The position numbers were made by a program, and so were the translations under genes. Below the pieces are notes generated by a model. The model worked only from the letters and a program-made list of their open reading frames with translations. It did no database searches and had not been told where the DNA came from. Below are positions 34,301 through 43,498 of a stretch of 64,000 nt of DNA, piece by piece (within the stretch, counting starts at the first letter, position 1; each line of letters opens with the position of its first letter). Origin of the DNA: Anthopleura xanthogrammica (lineage: Eukaryota; Cnidaria; Anthozoa; Actiniaria; Actiniidae); assembly GCA_964019055.1 (NCBI GenBank), contig OZ025224.1:4063876-4127875 (forward strand). The letters are read 5' to 3'.

Positions 34301-37300
34301 GTGTTTAAAGAGGGACATTACGAGACCGGACTGCTGTGGAAGAAAGATGATGTGAAATTGCCAAACAATCGCGAGCAAGCTGAAAAGAGACTGCTGAGCC
34401 TCAAGAAGAGGTTTCAAAAGGATAGAGTGTTCGAAGAAACTTATCGCGACACCATGAACGGCTACATCGAAAACGGATACGCGCGCAAACTCTCCGCTGA
34501 AGAAATTTCGCAGATTGGAGCGCGAACATGGTACTTACCTCACTTCGGAGTTTCAAACGTTAACAAACCAGGAAAAGTACGTATTGTCTTCGATGCCGCT
34601 GCTGAACATGAAGGTACGTCACTGAACAAGAACCTACTACAGGGACCCGACTGCACGAACAGTCTACTTGGCGTATTACTGCGCTTCCGTGAAGACAGAG
34701 TCGCACTTGTAGCGGACATCCAAGGGATGTTCCATCAGGTCGGAGTACGTGAAGAAGATCAAGACTCGCTGAGATTCTTATGGTGGAGCGGGGATGCTAA
34801 TGACCCTCCCGAAGAATATGTGATGACAGTCCACATATTTGGCGCAAGGGACTCGCCGTGCGTAGCAAACTCAACCCTAAAGAAGACAGCGGACGACAAT
34901 CACGACGCCTTTGACCCTTCGACAGTTAGTACTGTAAAGAACAATTTTTACGTGGACGACGTTTTAAAGTCGCTACCTGATGCTGACGCTGCAACGCATA
35001 TGGCCGACCAACTGACGCAGCTGTGTATGAAAGGAGGCTTCAAGTTGATGAAGTTCATGAGCAACGACCGCAAGGTCTTAGCTGAAATACCAGAAGAAAA
35101 GAGAGCTACGTCCCTTCTCGATTTGAAATTCCAAGAACTACCCACAGAACGAGCCCTTGGTGTACGCTGGGATGTCGAGTCGGACACGTTTGGTTTTAAA
35201 GTGTCAGAATTGCAGAAACCGAATACGATGAGAGGAGTTCTTTCAACCATTAGTGCAGTTTTCGACCCTCTGAGCTTTGCAGCACCGGTGATATTGCCTG
35301 CAAAACGAATCATGCAAGAACTTTGGAAGAAGAAGTATAAGTGGGACCAACCACTTGAAGGAGAGATCCTACGAAAATGGTCAACATGGAAAGAGAATCT
35401 TCCACTACTTGAGCAAGCACGCGTACCAAGATGTTATTTTACGCGAGCAAGTGAACAGAGAATCTCTCTTGAGCTTCACCACTTCTGTGATGCGTCCGAG
35501 GTCGGGTACGGAGCAGTTTCATACTTGAGAGCCGAGTATCAAGATGGAAGAATCGAATGCTCATTTTTGATGGCCAAGTCCAGAAACACCCCTATCAAGA
35601 CCCTCACCATCCCTCGTCTGGAACTGCAGTCAGCAGTACTAGCAACGCGTCTTGATAAGGCAGTCAGGAACGAGCTTGAGCTTCATGTCCAGCAAGTAAC
35701 ATTTTGGACTGACTCCATGATAGTTCTAAACTATATCAGAAACGAAACTCGACGTTTCCAAACGTACGTCGCAAACAGAGTGACCGAAATTAGAGAGCAA
35801 ACAACGCCCGACCAGTGGAGACATTGTCCAGGCAAGGACAATCCTGCAGATGATGCAAGCCGTGGTCTTGACACTCAAGAATACCTCAAGAACCAACGCT
35901 GGCTAAAAGGACCAGAGTTCCTGTGGAAGACGAAAGAGAACTGGCCCGAGAACAAGTTTGAAGAAGTTAGCGTACAAGATCTGGAAGTTAAGAAAGAAGT
36001 TTATTTGACCGTACCTGAACGCAGATCATCTGTGGAGGAACTCACAAGGAGATATTCCAACTGGATAGTACTCCTGCGCCGAGTTGCCTGGCTAGTCAAA
36101 TTCACGGAATGGATCAAGTCCCGACGCGTGAAAGAGAAACATATATCTACAGAAGACCTGGAGAACGCTAAATTGAAGGTTGCAAGGATCGTGCAACGTG
36201 AAGCCTTTTCCGAAGAAATGCAGAGCCTCAAGAAGAAGAAACAAGTTCAAGGACACAGCCCAACGGCAAGTCTAAGCCCAAAGTTACATGATGATGGTCT
36301 ACTTCGTGTAGGTGGAAGATTGGCCAAGGCACCAATCTCCCAAGACGCAATGCACCCAATAATTTTGCCTCGGAAAAGTCACGTTACGACAATCTTGATA
36401 CGTTACTTGCATGAGAAGAACGGACACTGTGGTCAAGAGCAAGTGCTAGCCCTCCTGAGAGAGCAATTCTGGGTGATCCAAGCACGAGTTGCCATAAAAA
36501 GAATCCTCGGAAGATGTATCGATTGCAAGAAACAAAGACCACGAACGACAAACCAAGAAATGGGTGAGCTACCAATAGTTCGCTTAACCCCATTTGAACC
36601 ACCATTCACCTACACAGGGGTAGATTATTTTGGACCCTTCCATGTCAAGAGAGGTAGAGGACGAGTAACCGAGAAGAGATGGGGAGCCATCTTCGTGTGC
36701 ATGAACTCTCGCGCCGTCCACTTGGAGGTCGCAAAATCCCTGGAAACTGACGACTTTATCATGGTCTTGGTAAGGTTCCTGAACCGAAGAGGTCACGTCA
36801 AAGAAATAAGATCGGATAATGGGACAAATTTTGTCGGAGCGGACAGAGAAATTAAGGAAGCCATTGAAGAGATAGACTCCCGCAAGATTGCAGGGGAGCT
36901 GATGGAACGCGGATGCAAATGGGTATTCCATCCGCCAGCAGCCCCACACATGTCAGGTGTGTGGGAACGGCTTGTGAAAACTGTCAAGAGAAGCATTAAA
37001 GCTATAATGGGACAAGAGCCAGTCAACGAAGAGGTGCTACATACCGTATTTACCGAGGCGGAGCGCATTTCCAATGGCAGACCGCTAACTCGAAATCCGC
37101 CGAATCCTGATGATGACGAACCGTTAACCCCGAGTCATTTCCTGAACGTTCGCCCAACCACCAACCTACCATCTGAGATGATAGACGAATCGGACAAATA
37201 CAGCAAGAAAAGATGGAGACAAGCACAGTTGTTAGCCAACCATTACTGGAAGAGGTGGTTAAAGGAATATATACCCTCGTTGCAAGAGAGGCAAAAATGG

Positions 37301-37516
37301 CGGCAACCAAAGAGAAACATACAGATTGATGATTTGGTGCTGGTAGCTGACGAAAACTCTACAAGGAACAAGTGGCCGCTAGGCAGGGTTACTAAGGTGT
37401 TCCCAGGAAGCGATGGTTTGGTTCGAAGTGTAGAAGTGAAGACCAAGGAAAACACCTACCGACGTCCAATCCACAAGTTATGCTTGCTAGAAGCGGAAGA
37501 TGAAGATGACGTTTGA
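31322..37516 (+). CDS. BEL/Pao Gag-Pol polyprotein, 2064 aa
   Basis: Single frame from ATG 31322 to TGA 37514-37516. In order: a charged, coiled-coil-like N-terminus (about 1-300), a Gag region of DUF1759 type (about 410-560), two CCHC-type knuckles (about 647-659 and 677-690, the second CHVCLKAGHLRTQC), an aspartic protease of A17 type (LLDNGS, catalytic Asp 792, with DNG instead of the more usual DSG/DTG), reverse transcriptase (about 1071-1290, YVDD at 1210-1213), RNase H (HHFCDASE, Asp 1390), integrase with an HHCC motif starting His 1697, and the catalytic triad Asp 1768, Asp 1832, Glu 1882, then a DUF5641-like C-terminus to about 2056. The order is diagnostic of BEL/Pao. No stop or frameshift is seen. 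Longer frames on its minus strand are shadows. Confidence 0.97.
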   Translation: MWSNLNEHLEQQHNMNAEGNPNLSIREQQQQERILELEKQLENMMKGPTEYGKQIERELEPEYRRSRRIIRENMQDFEGRKAEEIIRRRNSLSGYLSHLSRLINLIREVEQCIEAEKIADYLKKLKFAFELYRNEYSVYIEEDVSESELYRVKQQHEQAKDNYHQCAFAACERLRHIQQFEDDGSQSTRRQRDDEVISRYSYAQGSTKSKNRSLSSSKKRELQRTAELKKMIAEQAEEVAKLEAEMEKRKIDIELEKQKTVRKLRFEADIAQKEAELLSDNEEFDQDIPRGPYIYASTPLTRDEQTNSWVMKEAANIHKLDEREERTRREHHDYYLQESAHFKNYDEYREDSPRPKRYYRDSEGAENNHSQSPMTDGRRHPPERSRKEESILQETTTHNAIMLKLNMLQAMQPVKFSEDADDFPSLRNRLRDNLEDGLLTNGQKMEFLPKFVCGEAYEVVQRASGCKYDDVVKLLEERYGHPSAIAAACIEKLTVGPKLAHDDNKGLRNFAEQLESASKKLGGEYEVEASTTSNLKLIVSRLPNYLSARWGDTLYSIREKGRSPKLKDLAALVKRQAAIKNDPAFVTPTSSRNSESKTNTARPMRFTHKVMKAQPLLKTATFTTDVKPREAYHAGRKTENASTPGRCVCCSGSHDLLHCMQFASKDIAERWNIVKNNKLCHVCLKAGHLRTQCRSNENCGCGSERRHHKLLHNPPRPKAAPVDKKAEEREHEKTAQRKDPPSNDQKPAPEQRKTDQYATNVGNTEKSILLHVVPIKISAPEGSAITTYGLLDNGSRATVVDAEVAKIIGLKGRKERISVNTLMNKEEEEFQLAEFQIQSADGEGQPITVEEGLISQKFNISEDLLPSNINRNAYPHLVDIEVPEVEIPRVSVLIGKDVDEAHEVLEARKSDESTCKLQAQRGPLGWVVTGTIEEKPKRKKLDLNFTDIENLKLREQIERFWKIDDYGTRQSVKEQEVLSREDMRAVAKLEETTVFKEGHYETGLLWKKDDVKLPNNREQAEKRLLSLKKRFQKDRVFEETYRDTMNGYIENGYARKLSAEEISQIGARTWYLPHFGVSNVNKPGKVRIVFDAAAEHEGTSLNKNLLQGPDCTNSLLGVLLRFREDRVALVADIQGMFHQVGVREEDQDSLRFLWWSGDANDPPEEYVMTVHIFGARDSPCVANSTLKKTADDNHDAFDPSTVSTVKNNFYVDDVLKSLPDADAATHMADQLTQLCMKGGFKLMKFMSNDRKVLAEIPEEKRATSLLDLKFQELPTERALGVRWDVESDTFGFKVSELQKPNTMRGVLSTISAVFDPLSFAAPVILPAKRIMQELWKKKYKWDQPLEGEILRKWSTWKENLPLLEQARVPRCYFTRASEQRISLELHHFCDASEVGYGAVSYLRAEYQDGRIECSFLMAKSRNTPIKTLTIPRLELQSAVLATRLDKAVRNELELHVQQVTFWTDSMIVLNYIRNETRRFQTYVANRVTEIREQTTPDQWRHCPGKDNPADDASRGLDTQEYLKNQRWLKGPEFLWKTKENWPENKFEEVSVQDLEVKKEVYLTVPERRSSVEELTRRYSNWIVLLRRVAWLVKFTEWIKSRRVKEKHISTEDLENAKLKVARIVQREAFSEEMQSLKKKKQVQGHSPTASLSPKLHDDGLLRVGGRLAKAPISQDAMHPIILPRKSHVTTILIRYLHEKNGHCGQEQVLALLREQFWVIQARVAIKRILGRCIDCKKQRPRTTNQEMGELPIVRLTPFEPPFTYTGVDYFGPFHVKRGRGRVTEKRWGAIFVCMNSRAVHLEVAKSLETDDFIMVLVRFLNRRGHVKEIRSDNGTNFVGADREIKEAIEEIDSRKIAGELMERGCKWVFHPPAAPHMSGVWERLVKTVKRSIKAIMGQEPVNEEVLHTVFTEAERISNGRPLTRNPPNPDDDEPLTPSHFLNVRPTTNLPSEMIDESDKYSKKRWRQAQLLANHYWKRWLKEYIPSLQERQKWRQPKRNIQIDDLVLVADENSTRNKWPLGRVTKVFPGSDGLVRSVEVKTKENTYRRPIHKLCLLEAEDEDDV

Positions 37517-37589
37517 ACCAAGAGACTCAGACTTTACGTTTATAATTAGTTGATACTGTTGAATGAACGATTTAGTAGGAACCGTTCAT

Positions 37590-37600
37590 AGGGGGCGGAA
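37590..37600 (+). other. Polypurine tract of BEL/Pao element
   Basis: agggggcggaa lies immediately before the 3' LTR, the expected site for plus-strand priming. No primer-binding site could be assigned with confidence downstream of the 5' LTR. Confidence 0.7.
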
Positions 37601-38050
37601 TGTTATAGCTTATGCATAATCGGCGCCTGCATAGGAAAATTGGGGTGCCTGTGTTAGAGAGAGAGAGAGAGACTAGGACTATAAAAACACGAGGTTTAAC
37701 TGCGAGCGAGGAGAGTCAGTTGTTTTTCTACGAAGTATGTACTAATAGAAGATCCTTATCCCCTGGACACGCGCTACATATGTAAGTTCGTACATTTTCT
37801 AGTTTATAGTTTCATATACTCGTAGTGACCGTATATTTTTCTGTTCCTAGCGAATCGTGAATCGTGAATCGTGAATCGTGAATCGTGAATCGTATTACAC
37901 CGTGATTAATAGAGAATTGTGTAACTGCGAAGTCGATTATTGGTCGCTGAACTTGAACTCCGTATATTGACATTGAAACGAAAATAAAAGAATTGACTAT
38001 ATACGCATCTCGATATCTAGTCCTTGGGATAGAGCTTGAAAGCCACTACA
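37601..38050 (+). repeat. 3' LTR of BEL/Pao element
   Basis: 450 bp, identical in length to the 5' LTR, with two substitutions seen (one in the gaatcgt repeats, one in gtgtaa(c/t)cgcg). This marks a recent insertion. Confidence 0.95.
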
Positions 38051-38156
38051 CTTTCCATTCTTTCCTCCATTCAACTTCCTCAAATCTATTCATTCATCAT
38101 AATATGATCGGCTGCAACTCCGATAATCTTATTCTCACAAGTGGGTGTTCACTCAC

Positions 38157-38268
38157 CTGGCCGTCAGTGTTATATCTGCGTCTAAGTTTGTACTTTTGAA
38201 AAACTTCATGGAAACATTACCAATATTTTCGCTGACGGTCTTGAACTCGCGATGAAAACCAATTGTAA
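38157..38268 (-). CDS. Calx copy 2 exon 4: Calx-beta domain 2, first half
   Basis: 112 bases, phase 1 to 2. VTIGFHREFKTVSENIGNVS then MKFFKSTNLDADITLTA. It differs from copy 1 at about 7 of 38 residues, six of them in the last 12. Confidence 0.88.
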
Positions 38269-38581
38269 CTGCAAACAAAACAAGCAAAACCAACGGTCAG
38301 ACATATGACAACACCTAGCTAAGCCTTTTCTAAACTATAAGAGGTTTTTATGCATGTAAAGGACACCCTCTAGTCAACAAAAATGCAAGGGCCAAAGTTG
38401 CAGTTTCTATGAGGATCAAGAGACATTTCCCGATCCCCGAAGTCGTCAATCCCAGAGTATTTGGTATGAAGAATTCTACGCCATAAGGTTTCCCCAATAA
38501 TCTTCTTACAGACATATACATTTAATATATAGCCAGCTCATCCGAGAAAAAAAATATTAGCCAATCAGGATCGAGAAAATT

Positions 38582-38812
38582 TGCAAAACTGAGGTGTCAT
38601 TCTTAGTAACCCGGCAACTGTGGAAATTAACGGTTATTTCTTAATCTTATTTTCTCACTTAATAATGAATACTAGTAAATGTGCACAAAATATCAAAAAA
38701 CACTCTCATAAAAAAAATCTAGCTTTATATCAGATATAAACTTAAGATGAAATTAAAAATAATTAATTATTAAAAACAAGTCAATTTTCGCACCCTGACA
38801 CCTCAGTTTTGC
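38582..38812. mobile_element. MITE with GCAAAACTGAGGTGT ends, unit 2
   Basis: Counterpart of 14693-14926. Confidence 0.6.
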
Positions 38813-39002
38813 AGTGACGTCATTTCTACTTCACTATTTCAGATCAACTGGAGGTGGATAACAAAAGACAGAAAGAAAAAGGAGAAGAAGAAGCGATCAT
38901 GATATAATGATGATAATGATGATGATAATGATGATGATAAATCAAGTTGGATAAACCTCATCTTTGTAAGTGGAATTAACTTTTGAGATAACAATGCACT
39001 TC

Positions 39003-39655
39003 AATAAAATATATCTGTATATCAATTAGCCTTTCTGGAATTGTACAAACGCGTTGCATTATTGGGCTGTGTTCAATAAAAGATATCTGTCTATCGATTA
39101 GCCTTTCTGAAATTGTAGAAACGCGTTGCATTATTGGGCTGTGTTCAATAAAAGATATCTGTCTATCGATTAGCCTTTCTGGAATTGTACAAACGCGTTG
39201 CATTATTGGGCTGTGTTCAATAAAAGATATCTGTCTATCGATTAGCCTTTCGGCTGGAATTGTAGAAACGCGTTGCATTATTGGGCTGTGTTCAATAAAA
39301 TATATCTGTCTATCGATTAGCCTTTCTGGAATTGTACAAACGCGTTGCATTATTGGGCTGTGTTCAATAAAAGATATCTGTCTATCGATTAGCCTTTCTG
39401 GAATTGTACAAACGCGTTGCATTATTGGGCTGTGTTCAATAAAATATATCTGTCTATCGATTAGCCTTTCTGGTATTGTACAAACGCGTTGCATTATTGG
39501 GCTGTGTTCAATAAAAGATATCTGTCTATCGATTAGCCTTTCTGGAATTGTAGAAACGCGTTGCATTATTGGGCTGTGTTCAATAAAATATATCTGTCTA
39601 TCGATTAGCCTTTCTGGAATTGTAGAAACGCGTTGCATTATTGGGCTGTGTTTAG
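39003..39655. repeat. 72/75 bp tandem array, unit 2 (9 units)
   Basis: Nine units against five in unit 1, again open in one minus-strand frame. Units alternate between gatatc and tatatc variants, suggesting growth by two-unit steps. A degenerate inverted monomer lies at about 39798-39843. Confidence 0.88.
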
Positions 39656-39907
39656 GGACGTTACATCGGTCAATTGGCATTTTATGCATAAAGAAATGAA
39701 ATTAATTTTAAAATTAACACGATAATTACGGTTTCCTATCAGTTTTCACTACAGCAAGCGAAATGGACGCCATATAAGTATTAAAGCGTCCCCTAAAACA
39801 GCCCCATGATGCAACGTGTTCTGCAATTCCGGAAAGGCTAATTTTGCAGAAAAATGATTCCATATCAAAAAAAATCATTCTTGTTCTTGTATTATCTTTT
39901 ACTCTAC

Positions 39908-40134
39908 CTTTATCGTCATCTTTTATCTCGATAGTCAAGTTGCTTGGAATACACACGGTCATATCGGTGGATGAAAGTGTGATAAAGAACTTTTCAATAC
40001 GGTTCTCTAACTTCTTGTCGTTCAATATTGTGAAGTTGACGGTCATGGAATTGATCCCTGGACCAAACGTTATGTACGGGGCGGACGAATTAAAGTCGGA
40101 TCCGTCCTTTGCTGTGTCAGACTGAGTTGTTGCC
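39908..40134 (-). CDS. Calx copy 2 exon 3: Calx-beta domain 1, second half
   Basis: 227 bases, phase 2 to 1. Reads TTQSDTAKDGSDFNSSAPYI, VNFTILNDKKLENRIEKFF and IEIKDDDKG. The conserved core ILNDKKLEN is shared with copy 1, while both flanking loops are unalike. Confidence 0.92.
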
Positions 40135-40380
40135 CTAGAAACAATGTAAGTTTGATAGTTAGAAGTTTCCATAATCACAAACTGCTCTTCTAGTACCATT
40201 CACCACTTTTAAATTCCCATAATACTTTTTGGGGGGTCAGCAATGAGACAAAATCGTCAATATCACCGTAAAGATTAATAAGAGTTGAAAAAAAAATCTA
40301 AAAACTTTTATGCATCTATCAGAATTAACAAAAACCAGAAATAAAGAAATTTGAACGGCTTTATGTAAAGCAAATGTACA

Positions 40381-41395
40381 TAATGATAATGATAATGATA
40401 ATTTATTTATATAGCGCCATTTCCAGCAGTTCAATGGCGCTGCGCTAGAGATAGTAAGAAATGGTATTTTTCATACAATTCATTAGAGCAGAGTCAAAAG
40501 AAAAACCTGTGGCACAGGGCTGCCAGGATATCGGCGCTCACTGTCCAAGATTTCACATTGTCAAAGTTACGAGTTTTGCAGCGAGATGGGCAGATAGAAA
40601 GTGTTAGTGAACTCAGCTAGTTCTGGAGAGATAAAGTAGAGTCTTGTTTTAAAGAGTGATGACTGGCCAGGAGTAATACAGTTGAGTAATATATAAGAAA
40701 ATTATTACCAAGGTGTAGATTAGAGCGTGTTTCACCATCATGAGAAAAGTTCCATATGAAATAACGTGCTCCATTCATGATTGTGCGCTGTTTCTGTTGA
40801 TGTCTTGCATAGCGCTCGAGCACGCGCAGTGACAGATGATCAAAATTGAATTGAATGACGCAGTTCTGTGATAGCGTAACCAAACAGTACCAAACCGTTT
40901 TTGTGCACGAGCTTGAACTTGATTCTTGAAATAACTGGAAAAGTGAAAACTAATCCTCAATTTTTGTCAGTGTGGCTGAGTAGATTTCCAAAATATTTTC
41001 GAAAAGATGAGCCTTGAGTGCCTTACTGATGATCTTGAGTGCAAGGAACAGACTATGGAGGACGCAAGGCTGCCTAAAAAGGTGTCAATAGCAGAAGCAA
41101 ATTTGCCCAACCAGCGGCCCCGGGCTCGTGCAACAACAATGTTGTTGATACAAGATAGACGGCCCACTTTGAACGTGCAGTCGGACTCCCTCAGGGCTAA
41201 ACTCTTTGTTTAATTGCAAATTTGTGTACTAATATTTTCGTATATAGACATTGACTTTATAATTTTTCACTTTATTGCTTGAGAATGGTGCAGGCTGAGC
41301 ACCGAAACGTCGCGTTATACTCTTTTTTATTTATAACTTTACATTACTGTTATGCCTCCAAATTGGGAGAGGCTGTTGAACCGGGAGACAATCTC
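40381..41395. mobile_element. Unit 2-specific insertion, probable retroposon remnant
   Basis: Replaces unit 1 16213-17139. It begins with (taatga)n and ttatttatatagcgccattt, which on the minus strand is a typical retroposon 3' tail (ggcgctatataaataa then a simple repeat). Short frames at 40617-40883 and 41007-41213 show no domain. Confidence 0.45.
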
Positions 41396-41698
41396 CTATT
41401 CTTATACGAATAATTTAACAGGTTTTTATGTCCCCATTTACAGGTTAAGGATTTTTAGGGTTGGGAGACAGCTAGGGCCTATACGATTCATTTAAGTCGT
41501 TATCCGAGAAAGCTTCAAGTTCGAACCATTTGCAGATATTGCTTATTAACAAAAGGCACTGTCCTTCTCCGATCTTTAGTTATTTTAAGACCATTAGCGT
41601 TTGTCCGGCCGAGGCTTAAAGCTAGAGCGCAATGCGCAGGCGCTATCTCAGAAAAGTTATATTTAGGGTAAGGATGGCTAACTAAGGTTAGTTATATA

Positions 41699-41930
41699 TT
41701 CTCACTGCATACTCATTATCACGTCGCAGTAAGTTAAGTTATGGGTGAGATCCGCGACTGTTGTGATATGAGGTAAACAGCGAGAAGAGGAACCTGAAAA
41801 GCACCGCCACCAGGGGAGGGGGGTGGGGCAAAACTCGACTTCTCGCGACGCTCCGAACGACGTTATGCAATAAGGCATGTATGTGGAGTTAATTTATACA
41901 GCTCCGTGCTAATTAATTATGCAGTGAGAA
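41699..41930. mobile_element. MITE present only in unit 2
   Basis: Ends TTCTCACTGCATA and its inverse. Unit 1 lacks it (ggttagtagaatag at 17709). Confidence 0.75.
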
Positions 41931-41992
41931 TAGTAGAATAGTCTGAGTTAAATGCATTGATCCATTCATTTCTCACCATCACATTTACTTAC

Positions 41993-42125
41993 GTTATGCT
42001 GACTGATCCTGTACCATCCCCATCCCTTAAGAAGGTAACTGGTAATACCGTTTGGGTTTCAATGACTTGGATCCATGGACCATCTTTAATTGTTATGTTT
42101 ATGCATTGAGCGGCAGTCTTGATCA
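41993..42125 (-). CDS. Calx copy 2 exon 2: Calx-beta domain 1, first half
   Basis: 133 bases, phase 1 to 2. VIKTAAQCINITIKDGPWIQ then VTFLRDGDGTGSVSI. About 12 of 45 residues differ from copy 1. Confidence 0.9.
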
Positions 42126-43437
42126 CTGTTGAACAAATTGCCAATGAAAAAGTTAAGACCCAGTTCAGTCGTCGAAATTTTATCTAATTGGTTTGAGGTC
42201 GAGCGCTGTTTTCCCTTAAAATATATAGTTAGTAATAGTATGTAGACTAAACTTAACACAATGATTCAAATTATTCAAAGACTATATTTATTGATCTTAT
42301 TTTATATAGTTTATTTATTTTAGATCTTATTTATTGGTTTAGTTCGTACATAAGTATTCCTAGGTTCTTTTGCTCGCGCTTTATTTTCTACAGCGCGCGC
42401 TTTGTCTTGTTATTTAAATTCGTTTATACACGTAGATCTCCTTGTTTTTCTGATTGGTCCTTATATTCTTATAACGCACATCGCGCGCGCTTATAGTCTT
42501 TGAATAATTTGAATGGTTGTAAGACCTATTTTTCGCCCTGAAGATGCACTTGAATTGCGAAAGCTCGGTAACTTAATAAAAAATTCGTGGAAGAAACAAA
42601 CGTAAACAATATTTTGTACATGTTTCGAGCCTCAGATTGAGAAGTGCAAGAGGTCTATTCCTTGTTTTCACTTGACGTCATTTCCTGTTTCGTGCGGAGG
42701 GTTCATCAGCTGAATCACATGCAAGTTTTAATATTGTAGAACTCTTTCTGGCTAACAACACATGGCGGTGGGTGTATGACCACCACTTGGAACTGATCAT
42801 GAAATTAAAAGACTTTTATCAGCTGATCGAAATTCAGCAATAAGGACATTTTTACTAAGCCTTTTCAGTGTTCATACTACCGGGGTTTCACTGAGGTCCA
42901 CTTTGCTAAAACTATGAATGGGCAAAACAATGACGCAAAATCATATCCGTGACATACTATTAATACTAGGGCACTGGGGCAGAACTGCATGACTGAAAAC
43001 AGGAATAAATTGCTAAGAACGCTAACCATTTACAAAGTGCTTCTACTTTGCCCCGTTCAAATAATTCTTCAATCTAACCATAGCAATAGTTGATATTGAT
43101 GTCTCAAATAGCTTTATTTAAAGAAATAGAATTGGATTTTGACATTTTAGAGCAAGGGGAAGGTATTGGCATTAATTTGTTGCTTTCTTGAAATATTCAA
43201 AGCAGTAAATATCCATCGTATATTCCAAATATTTGCGTAGAATGCCAAAGTATTTAATCACGAGATCATTTTAGGCCATATTCTTGAAAGAAGGTAAGGA
43301 TATTTGGTCTTAACAACGAATTTTGAGGACACGACACGCTATCTCATACTAGTTTTGTGAGCTCGAAAGCACTAACGTCAGGAGTGCATAGTTAGAATTT
43401 ACCTAATCTGACTGTATTGTTATTAGTTTTGACTTAC

Positions 43438-43498
43438 CTATATTCGAGGAAAAGAAGACTAGAAGTACGATGACCCGATGAATGAGTGATAGCTTCAT
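43438..43498 (-). CDS. Calx copy 2 exon 1: signal peptide
   Basis: MKLSLIHRVIVLLVFFSSNI, same length, start and donor as copy 1. ATG at 43496-43498. Confidence 0.85.

Larger units (their letters stand above)
30865..38050 (+). mobile_element. Complete BEL/Pao LTR retrotransposon
   Basis: A 7186 bp element with two 450 bp LTRs (30865-31314, 37601-38050) that start TG and end CA and differ at two positions by eye. It is flanked by a 5 bp target duplication ctttc (30860-30864, 38051-38055). One uninterrupted polyprotein (31322-37516) and a purine tract agggggcggaa (37590-37600) lie between. The element is antisense to the host gene, in intron 4 of Calx copy 2. Unit 1 shows the empty site (ccctctttccatt near 14163-14175), so the insertion came after the duplication. 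There is no env-like frame. Structurally it could be autonomous, but activity cannot be judged from sequence. Confidence 0.97.
26983..43498 (-). pseudogene. Calx-beta membrane receptor, copy 2 (exon 6 missing)
   Basis: Same design as copy 1: signal peptide, Calx-beta domains, transmembrane exon. Exons 1-5 are intact (43438-43498, 41993-42125, 39908-40134, 38157-38268, 30206-30438), as are exons 7 and 8. The segment carrying exon 6 is deleted (unit 1 11969-12937 has no equivalent around 30050). Joining exon 5 (phase 1) to exon 7 (phase 2) shifts the frame, so a standard full-length product is not possible from this copy alone. A BEL/Pao element sits antisense in intron 4. The ectodomain exons differ strongly from copy 1. 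The gene lies 1.8 kb downstream of the RPTP stop on the same strand. Confidence 0.75.

Noticed and set aside
31261..37455. Many minus-strand frames inside the BEL element
   Set aside because: Shadows of the codon pattern of the 2064-codon plus-strand frame.
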